Assembly: GCA_002390045.1 (NCBI GenBank)
Contig: DGSB01000032.1
Coordinates: forward strand, 1-27,605
DNA: 27,605 bases
Origin: Fibrobacter sp. UBA4373
GTDB taxonomy: Bacteria; Fibrobacterota; Fibrobacteria; Fibrobacterales; Fibrobacteraceae
Reading direction: 5' to 3'
Positions 21,566 to 27,605 of this stretch are shown piece by piece. Positions within the stretch are counted from its first letter, which is position 1; each line of letters starts with the position of its first letter. Under the pieces are notes generated by a model that had not been told where the DNA came from, did no database searches, and saw nothing but the letters and a program-made list of their open reading frames with translations. Both the position numbers and the translations under genes were made by a program.

Positions 21566-23110
21566 TCATTTTTCAAACAGTTGATTTAAAAGGGAAGTGC
21601 TTCGCACATACATTTCACTCGTGACCTTTTCGATTTTTTCACTGAGAAGTCCATGCAAGATCATGACTGGAATTGCAATAATCAAACCTGTTTCCGTCGT
21701 GACGAGCGCTTCCGAAATACCTCCGGCGAGAACCCGCGCGTCATTTGTTCCGACTTCCGTAATCACGTTAAAAAGCGTAATGATACCGGTCACCGTTCCC
21801 AAAAGTCCGAGCAAAGGCGCAATGGTTCCCATTGCAGCAAGCAGTCCCATGCGACGGTCCAGTTTTGGCTGTTCCCGAAGCAAAGCTTCCTGCAAAGCCT
21901 TTTCGGCCGCCTCGCGATTTTCTCGTGCCTTATTGACGACAGCGAAGAGGACCATCGACAAGCTCGTATTTTCTTTCAGGCAAAGTTCCGCCGCTTCTTC
22001 AAATTGCGAATTTTCAAGATAAACGTTAAACCGATTCATCATCTGCTTGCGAATACGCCCGCGCAGAGTCAGAACGACAAAGCGTTCCAAGCTCAAAAGG
22101 AGCGCAAAAATGGCTACCAACATCAGCGGGTACATCACGATGCCGCCTTTCTTAAAAAAGGCTTTGGCTTGTTCGACAAGCGAAAGTTCCTGAGTATCGG
22201 TAATCGAATTCTTGACCGCCTTATTCTGCAACACATCGATGGGAACCGCGACTTCGACAGAAGAATTCCCCGCTTCCGAAACCGCCTTCTGAATCTGGGA
22301 AGCCATTTCCTGAGGAAGGTTCGAATTCCATTCAAAAACTTTTCCCTGCAACGCTCCCGAACGAATCAGCGCCTGGACATTTTGATTATCCAAGGCGACT
22401 TCGCCTAAAAAGACCGTGCCGAGTCTCAAGCGGTTCACTTTTACATCGGGACGAGAACCGACCTGCGAAATGGTATTTTCAAACGACTGGGAATAAGTCA
22501 TCTCATGACGTAAAAGCTGATCGCCTAAAAAGATCCGGGCTGCAGAAAGCGCATTCGGATTTTTGCCTTCTACAGCATTTTCGGCTTCTTTCAAACGGAG
22601 AAGGCGATCGTTCATGCCAAGCGGGTAATCTCCAGTTACGTCACCCAGCGTCTTATCGATGGAAAGCTTTATCTGCATCCGAAGTGCGTCATAGGCATTC
22701 TCGTCAGAAAGCGCCTTTTCTTCCGCATCGGACGAGAGTTCTTTACTCGCGAGAACTTCTTCATTGACACGACCGAGATCTGTCGAAAGCTTGGAATAAC
22801 GTCCGTCGAGTTCCCGCGTTGTCACTTGATGTTCTTCGGAAAGTTCCGATTCCGCATAACGCTTTCTCCAATGTTCCGCTTCGAGCTTTTCGAGCGAATC
22901 CGCTTTTTGCAAACGGATACGGGTAAGCGCATCGACTTCACGCTGTAAATTTTTCAGCTCTTCGCGCTTTAAGGAATCCTGGATGCGCGCCTGTTCTTCT
23001 GGATTCTTTTTCTTGTCCGAAGACCACGGCCACGCCAAGGCGTTCGTTGAAAGGAGGAGCAACGCAAGAAGGATTACGTGGCAATCCGTATGACTCGTAG
23101 AAAATAACAT
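21566..23110 (-). CDS. TtpC-like long ExbB/TolQ protein with periplasmic coiled-coil domain
   Basis: A 514-residue membrane protein. Order: signal peptide (LLALLLLSTNALA, residues 13-26), periplasmic coiled coil (about 35-160, LKREELKNLQREVDALTRIRL), a beta-rich middle part similar in layout to DUF3450 proteins (LGTVFLGEVALDNQNVQALI at about 230-250), a membrane segment near 325-345 (GGIVMYPLMLVAIFALLLSLER), then a MotA/TolQ/ExbB domain with MGTIAPLLGLLGTVTGIITLFNVI and GGISEALVTTETGLIIAIP. This layout is that of TtpC, the extra ExbB-like protein of TonB2 systems in Vibrio. GGAGG at 8 nt supports the ATG at 23110, which lies 2 bp after the upstream stop. Confidence 0.9.
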   Translation of the reverse strand: MLFSTSHTDCHVILLALLLLSTNALAWPWSSDKKKNPEEQARIQDSLKREELKNLQREVDALTRIRLQKADSLEKLEAEHWRKRYAESELSEEHQVTTRELDGRYSKLSTDLGRVNEEVLASKELSSDAEEKALSDENAYDALRMQIKLSIDKTLGDVTGDYPLGMNDRLLRLKEAENAVEGKNPNALSAARIFLGDQLLRHEMTYSQSFENTISQVGSRPDVKVNRLRLGTVFLGEVALDNQNVQALIRSGALQGKVFEWNSNLPQEMASQIQKAVSEAGNSSVEVAVPIDVLQNKAVKNSITDTQELSLVEQAKAFFKKGGIVMYPLMLVAIFALLLSLERFVVLTLRGRIRKQMMNRFNVYLENSQFEEAAELCLKENTSLSMVLFAVVNKARENREAAEKALQEALLREQPKLDRRMGLLAAMGTIAPLLGLLGTVTGIITLFNVITEVGTNDARVLAGGISEALVTTETGLIIAIPVMILHGLLSEKIEKVTSEMYVRSTSLLNQLFEK

Positions 23111-23112
23111 TC

Positions 23113-23958
23113 TTAGTTCCTCCCCACAATCGAAAGGCTGACCGGAAGCGTCACCATCTGAGGAGGCTTCTTTGCCTGTTTCACATCCAAAGCGAACTTG
23201 ACCGCACTACGTTCCTGCAAATTCAAGTCCTCATTCCATTCATACGAAATTTTTCCGTTTTCCATTTTTCGAACAAGCGCCCCGTAGACGGTTCCATTGT
23301 CATCGCCGTAAACCATCCACTGGTTTCCAATGCGCAAAATCTGGGCATTGATCAGTTCCCCATTCTTTCTCGTTAGCGGAGAATTGATGATCGCAACTTC
23401 ATCGCCAAATTTGATTTCTTCCGCAATCAAAGCCTTTAAGCGAGAAAAGCCTTCTTCCGCAGATGCGTTTCCGCTTTCCAGATCCCGAGAAAGAGCCTTG
23501 GCCCGGTCGAGGCGGGCTTCACGTTCCCAAGGAATCGTCTGTTCGATTTGAGCTTCTAGCTGTTTGCTGATGGCGACGAGCGCAAGCGAAAGCGCTTTTC
23601 GTTTTGCCTTGACGTTTTCGCTACGGTTCTTGGCCCGCGCCTGCTTGGAACGTTCCTCCTGCAATTGAGAAACCACGTTCTTGATTTTGGAATTCAGTGA
23701 ATCGATTTCCGCTTTACGGCGTTCCGAATCTGCCAAGAAACGTTCCTGCAAAGTCTTGAATCGTTTGTCGTCGGCTTTGAGCATGGAATCTGTCGCAGAA
23801 ATCTGGGCATTTAATTTTTGGATTTCACCTTGGAGAGTTTCTTTCTGCAACTGCAAATCGCGAATGTCGGAATCGACATCGGCAAATCCAGCCACAGCGA
23901 ATATTAAAGCGCCCAAGGCCAAGCTCCTAAAATGCGGCATTTTACTTTTCCTGTTCAT
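23113..23958 (-). CDS. DUF3450 periplasmic coiled-coil protein of TonB2-type operons
   Basis: A 281-residue exported protein: signal peptide (MPHFRSLALGALIFAVAGFA), a long coiled coil at about residues 27-130 (IRDLQLQKETLQGEIQKLNA and similar), then a beta-rich domain with IPWEREARLDRAKAL, INAQILRIGNQWMVYGDDNGTVYGALV and a C-terminal LPVSLSIVGRN. This is the DUF3450 pattern; the family occurs next to ttpC-exbB-exbD-tonB. Three consecutive ATG codons (23964, 23961, 23958) follow AAGGGA; the third gives the best spacing (7 nt). The upstream stop TGA overlaps these ATGs, so translation is coupled. Its function is undefined; a scaffold for the TtpC channel is inferred. Confidence 0.87.
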   Translation of the reverse strand: MNRKSKMPHFRSLALGALIFAVAGFADVDSDIRDLQLQKETLQGEIQKLNAQISATDSMLKADDKRFKTLQERFLADSERRKAEIDSLNSKIKNVVSQLQEERSKQARAKNRSENVKAKRKALSLALVAISKQLEAQIEQTIPWEREARLDRAKALSRDLESGNASAEEGFSRLKALIAEEIKFGDEVAIINSPLTRKNGELINAQILRIGNQWMVYGDDNGTVYGALVRKMENGKISYEWNEDLNLQERSAVKFALDVKQAKKPPQMVTLPVSLSIVGRN

Positions 23959-23960
23959 CA

Positions 23961-25571
23961 TCATTCCCTTTTGCACTGCGGATCATTTTCGTTTTCTTTG
24001 CACCAAAGATCGACAACTCTTTGAAGAACGCTGGAATTCAGCTGTTTGCTATAGAATTCACTGACAAGCGCTGTTCCACATTGCGGATAAGCCGAAAGAT
24101 TCCAATCGCGATCCGAGCACCACTTCCAAATGTAATCCTTGCATGAATTGCTGTCGAGTGCAACTTGACATTCTTCATAGATTTGTTCACAATCTGCAAT
24201 CGATGTACTTTTGAAATTGCTAGAAACACAGTATCGCTTTAGGCCATCCGCATAAGCCTCCTGCTTGGCCGAAACTTCCGAAAGCGTATCCGGCAAATAT
24301 ACCGACCATGAAGAGCTATCGTGCAACATCGCAAGTTTTACAGCCACAGGATAACACGTCGGGATCGGTTTCACGACCGTCGAAGAATCCGAGCAATAAG
24401 TTTCCTGGAAAAGTCGGCAGTACTTGGTATTCCAAGGATCCTCATCCCCATCGGCATCCTTGTGATTATCGCAACCATAAACGCGCGCATAGCTGTAGGT
24501 AATGTAATCGTCCGAGTGAATATTCATCAAAACGGAATCCACGAGCATCCCCGCAAAAACACCGTTTCCATTTTCGATGTTCGTCCGCGATTTCACACGC
24601 GGATCTTCAAAGCTTTCGAGCAGGTAGTTTTGATAATCGGCATACGCTTGATCGACAGCATAAATTTTGATTGTGGACTTTCCAATCGGCAACTGCATTC
24701 CCGTTATGAACATCGTATCGAGATTGTAGAAGTCACCGATTTTTAAACGAGACTCAAAGCCGAACAAGTGGGTCTTTTCCGTCGCATCGAGCATCGTAAA
24801 GCCATAGTAGCCAGAAGAATCTTCGTCGAGGAAGGATTTGAGCATATGGAACATCGTCGTATTCATGGATTCACCGTTCGAATCGCTGTCCGCATTGTAC
24901 GCAAGCGTCATAAGCATGCCTTGAACAGTCGTATCGTAATCCATGCCGATGTTGTAGGTGTAAGCATCATAAGGATATTCTTGGTAATCGAAGTCCAAGT
25001 ATTCATGTGTATTGAGAATCGGTTTCTGGTCGCTGACGACTTTTTTGCCCGGCGGCGTGATACTCTTTGCCGAGAGCTTTGTCGGGATTTTCGCCACGCC
25101 AGAATATTGCGATTTCACCTTTTTCCCGGCGCTGTCCCACTTGAACGCCGCGTTCATCGTGTAGGATTCCCCGACAACACCCAAAGCTTCGGCATTTGTC
25201 GTAAAGCAGTTCGGCTTATTCGAAATGCTAGAAAGTTCTACAAGCGTATCCCCATTCGAGAATTTTCCAGAAACCGTCACAGAGGCGCTGTCGTAAAAGG
25301 CAAAATTTTCCGAAGCGGATTCATCGAGGTTATAGAGTTTTGAAAAACAGACATGAGGTTTTTGACCGGCGACCACATAGCCGTGCGTATAAATGCCCTT
25401 GTAGGCAACAGAATCTTCCGGGTAAAAAGACCAGGGGCCGTCGAAATCGCTACAGGACGAGAAAAGGAACGCGCAGAGGAAAATCGCGAGGACGCGGAAA
25501 GAGATTGCTTCGCTGCGCTCGCAATGACACGGGAGACGTTCGACACGACACGGTTTAGAAATAATACTCAT
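23961..25571 (-). CDS. Surface lipoprotein partner of the TonB receptor, DUF4249-like candidate
   Basis: A 536-residue lipoprotein of uncertain family. The hydrophobic run VLAIFLCAFLFSSC ends in a lipobox with cysteine 40, after an unusually long n-region (residues 1-25) that includes CHCERSEAIS, the translation of a REP-like repeat. The mature N-terminal 150 residues (GYVVAGQKPHVCFSKLYNLDE, FYDSASVTVSGKF, GESYTMNAAF, VAKIPTKLS) look like the strand pattern of DUF4249 lipoproteins, which accompany TonB receptors in Bacteroidota; weak call. The C-terminal half is cysteine-rich (about 16 cysteines in the last 180 residues, e.g. CEQIYEECQVALDSNSCKDYIWKWC), suggesting disulfides. The start codon lies inside the receptor gene's last codons (17-bp overlap), and no other in-frame ATG, GTG or TTG lies before the hydrophobic run. 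Confidence 0.72.
   Translation of the reverse strand: MSIISKPCRVERLPCHCERSEAISFRVLAIFLCAFLFSSCSDFDGPWSFYPEDSVAYKGIYTHGYVVAGQKPHVCFSKLYNLDESASENFAFYDSASVTVSGKFSNGDTLVELSSISNKPNCFTTNAEALGVVGESYTMNAAFKWDSAGKKVKSQYSGVAKIPTKLSAKSITPPGKKVVSDQKPILNTHEYLDFDYQEYPYDAYTYNIGMDYDTTVQGMLMTLAYNADSDSNGESMNTTMFHMLKSFLDEDSSGYYGFTMLDATEKTHLFGFESRLKIGDFYNLDTMFITGMQLPIGKSTIKIYAVDQAYADYQNYLLESFEDPRVKSRTNIENGNGVFAGMLVDSVLMNIHSDDYITYSYARVYGCDNHKDADGDEDPWNTKYCRLFQETYCSDSSTVVKPIPTCYPVAVKLAMLHDSSSWSVYLPDTLSEVSAKQEAYADGLKRYCVSSNFKSTSIADCEQIYEECQVALDSNSCKDYIWKWCSDRDWNLSAYPQCGTALVSEFYSKQLNSSVLQRVVDLWCKENENDPQCKRE
25501..25528. repeat. REP-like palindromic element inside the lipoprotein signal region
   Basis: The stretch holds ATTGC (25504-25508) and GCAAT (25521-25525) around TTCGCTGCGCTC. 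This attgcttcgc...gctcgcaatgac type of imperfect palindrome is a dispersed repeat found in many unrelated bacterial genomes, and its translation CHCERSEAIS is a familiar signature of it. Only one copy is in the window. Confidence 0.6.
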
Positions 25572-27605
25572 AGTTCAGCATCACCGGCAAATAAGGGAAC
25601 TGATAAATATTCGTTTTCTTTGGAGGGTTCTCGCTCGTATCGTAGAAACTATAGAACAGATTTTCATGATTTGTCAAATTGATAATTGTCCAACTAAAAT
25701 TCCATTTATTTTCTTTTCCCCAATCCACCACTTTCACGTCGATGCGGAAGTAATCCGATTGGCGGCCTTCGTTTCGGCCTCCCGGGACCACCTGAATCGC
25801 ATCCGAATAGACTTGCGGATCGACACGATCTTCATAAAAATAACCCACGTAATTCGTCATCGGCATTCCCGCCGAATACTTCAAAATAATGGACGAGCGG
25901 AAATAAGTCTTTGCATTCGGGGCAAACATTCCATCTTTACCGCGCCAGTTCAAACCCGCATCCATTTTAAGCGCATAAGGTTGATGCCAATTCGGATAAT
26001 AAGCATCCGTGCCGTCATCCGAGCGGACAACGCTCACGCTCTGACTCCAGTTAATGCCTCCAAACCACGAACCTTCATCTTTACGCAGCGAAAGCTCGTA
26101 ACCAAAAGAATAACCCCGAGCCGTTCCAAAATAATCCGCCATCACAAAATCATCGCTCGTCGTTTCATCCGTCGAATCTTGCGCCATGGTGAATGTCTTT
26201 AGATCTTTTTGCGTTTTGTAATAGGCTCCGGCCGTAAAATTGCAACCATTGAAAATGAAGTCCCGATGTGAATATTCCAAGGCAAAAAGGTAAGAACTAG
26301 CAGGCTTCATGTGGCGGCCATCCGAAGTCGTTACAATCGGATAGTAGAATTCGTTCAAGGATTCCTGATCGCTGAACATGATTGAATTCATATACTGCAA
26401 ATAGCGTCCGCCGTAAAGTTCAAAGCGTTGACGGTCAGTCATCTGCCAGACCAAGGAAGCTCGCGGTTCCACGCCAAAATGTTCGGCAAGAGTCTGGTAA
26501 TTCAAACGCACGCCGTAAGTCAGAGTCCAATCCGCCGCTAATCTCCAAGCATCTTGCAAATATCCTACATGATGGAACGGATACTGATGATCGACTAGCT
26601 TTACGCTCATCGCATGTTCGTAAAATTCAGACTGGTCATATTCCAGATCATAACCAAAAGTCAGCGTGTGATCGTCAAACCCTTTATAATTGATCCATTG
26701 CTTTCCCGCATAAGTAAAGAGGTCCATGCCGATATCGATCATGTCCGAAACTTGCATCGTCTGGTAGAATCGGCTAAAGGCAAGAGTCGCGTTGTATTCC
26801 CAATTTCCATCACGATGGAAGTAATTGATCGGAATGGCGACGTTTCCCCAATCCACGTAAAGCGGATCGAAGGCCAGCTTATCCCAGCCCACATAAAAGC
26901 TGAATTTCAATCGATTATCCGGATCAAAATCATACAGGAAAGTTCCTTGAATATCCGTAAATTCATAATCCACATCTAGATCAACCGCATCTAGCCAGCG
27001 CAATAAAGCCAGCATGTATCCGATATAGGTTTGACGTGCAGCCACGACCCAACGGGCATTTCCCATGTGGCCTTCCGTATGGAGCTGGGCTGCAAAAGTA
27101 CTGATTTTCACGCTCGTTTTCGAAAGCCATTCTTCCACAGAATCCGAGCCCCCGGCACGGCCATCCATTTTGAGGACGGAACTCAAGCGGTTGCCGTACT
27201 GCGCCGGGAAACCGCTCTTGTAGAATTGGACTTCGTCAATCGTTTCTACTAGGAACGTGCTAAACAGTCCAAAGAAATGCGTCGGAGAATAAACGACCGA
27301 GTTGTCGTAAAGGAAAAGGTTCTGGTCCGCAGCACCACCGCGCACGTAAATCTTTGTGCTAAAGTCCGAACTCGCGACAACACCCGGAAGCGCCTGAATG
27401 CTCCGGATCACGTCCGCTTCGGCAAGGCCCGGCATGCGCTTGATGCTCTTTGCCGTGACGACAGATTCGCCAGCCTTGCGCTTGGGCCGGCGCCGAAGCT
27501 GCACCACGACCTTCTTCATTTCCGTCACTCGGGAATTCGAGGCAGCCAAGAGGTCGTCGACGTTTACGTCGGATTGTTTCTCCTCGGAGGGGATAACTTG
27601 ACTAC
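25555..27605 (-). CDS. TonB-dependent outer-membrane receptor (N-terminus outside window)
   Basis: 682 residues are visible; the frame is open through the right edge, so the signal peptide and probably a carboxypeptidase-regulatory-like N-terminal domain are missing. VTEMKKVVVQL near the edge resembles the linker and TonB-box region. The plug follows: ESVVTAKSIKRMPGLAEADVIRSIQALPGVVASSDFSTKIYVRGGAADQN (in parts), then FFGLFSTFLVETIDEVQFYKSGFPAQYGNRLSSVL. The rest is a 22-strand-type barrel rich in aromatic strands, ending in the classic terminal LNYEYYF. The substrate cannot be read from the sequence. It is the first visible gene of the TonB operon and overlaps the next gene by 17 bp. A TTG at 27549 is not the true start. 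Confidence 0.93.
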   Translation of the reverse strand, partial: SQVIPSEEKQSDVNVDDLLAASNSRVTEMKKVVVQLRRRPKRKAGESVVTAKSIKRMPGLAEADVIRSIQALPGVVASSDFSTKIYVRGGAADQNLFLYDNSVVYSPTHFFGLFSTFLVETIDEVQFYKSGFPAQYGNRLSSVLKMDGRAGGSDSVEEWLSKTSVKISTFAAQLHTEGHMGNARWVVAARQTYIGYMLALLRWLDAVDLDVDYEFTDIQGTFLYDFDPDNRLKFSFYVGWDKLAFDPLYVDWGNVAIPINYFHRDGNWEYNATLAFSRFYQTMQVSDMIDIGMDLFTYAGKQWINYKGFDDHTLTFGYDLEYDQSEFYEHAMSVKLVDHQYPFHHVGYLQDAWRLAADWTLTYGVRLNYQTLAEHFGVEPRASLVWQMTDRQRFELYGGRYLQYMNSIMFSDQESLNEFYYPIVTTSDGRHMKPASSYLFALEYSHRDFIFNGCNFTAGAYYKTQKDLKTFTMAQDSTDETTSDDFVMADYFGTARGYSFGYELSLRKDEGSWFGGINWSQSVSVVRSDDGTDAYYPNWHQPYALKMDAGLNWRGKDGMFAPNAKTYFRSSIILKYSAGMPMTNYVGYFYEDRVDPQVYSDAIQVVPGGRNEGRQSDYFRIDVKVVDWGKENKWNFSWTIINLTNHENLFYSFYDTSENPPKKTNIYQFPYLPVMLNYEYYF

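Overview
The window reads as a chromosomal segment of a Gram-negative, diderm bacterium of roughly 50% GC, most probably a Fibrobacter-like member of the Fibrobacterota. Reasons: many secreted, outer-membrane and lipoproteins; a TonB system and an MCE lipid-transport system; a giant secreted cadherin-type protein with an FlgD-like C-terminal module; and a candidate LexA operator upstream of recA close to the TGCNC-N4-GTGCA motif I recall for Fibrobacter succinogenes. The taxonomic call is inference. I see no insertion sequence, phage gene or CRISPR array.

Layout. 1-1233: C-terminal part of RecQ helicase (cut by the left edge), convergent with a 1470-residue secreted cadherin/Calx-beta protein on the minus strand (1249-5661). 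5662-5963 is a promoter-rich gap holding a ~100-nt structured RNA (candidate SRP RNA) that ends just before a histidine phosphatase gene (5964-6593). A duplicated DUF5683-type envelope protein (6602-7696, minus) is divergent from cinA (7835-9112) and recA (9157-10260). recA has its own promoter and a LexA-like box inside the end of cinA, and a branched hairpin/T-run downstream. A MerR-type regulator with a clean operator (10446-10913) precedes an exported protein of unknown function (10941-11702), which overlaps tail to tail with an outer-membrane barrel-like protein (11640-12623, minus).

12746-16167 is a four-gene MCE lipid-transport operon: permease with N-terminal STAS domain, ATPase, MCE protein and PqiC-like lipoprotein. 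A BamE-like lipoprotein (16240-16668) and a terminator follow. Then come tpiA, secG and three identical tRNA-Leu(GAG) genes in tandem units of 305 and 324 bp. Each inter-tRNA unit carries a remnant of the 3' end of the TPR gene that lies beyond the third copy, so the array arose by tandem duplication. CTC is the dominant leucine codon of the neighbouring tpiA, which fits a dosage role for this tRNA.

18793-27605 is one long minus-strand operon read right to left: TonB-dependent receptor (cut by the right edge), a DUF4249-like surface lipoprotein candidate, DUF3450 coiled-coil protein, long ExbB/TtpC-like proton channel subunit, short ExbB, ExbD, TonB and a TPR protein. The last six genes match the layout of TonB2-type systems; here receptor, lipoprotein and energy-transducing machinery sit in one tightly packed or overlapping set, suggesting a self-contained import system of unknown substrate.
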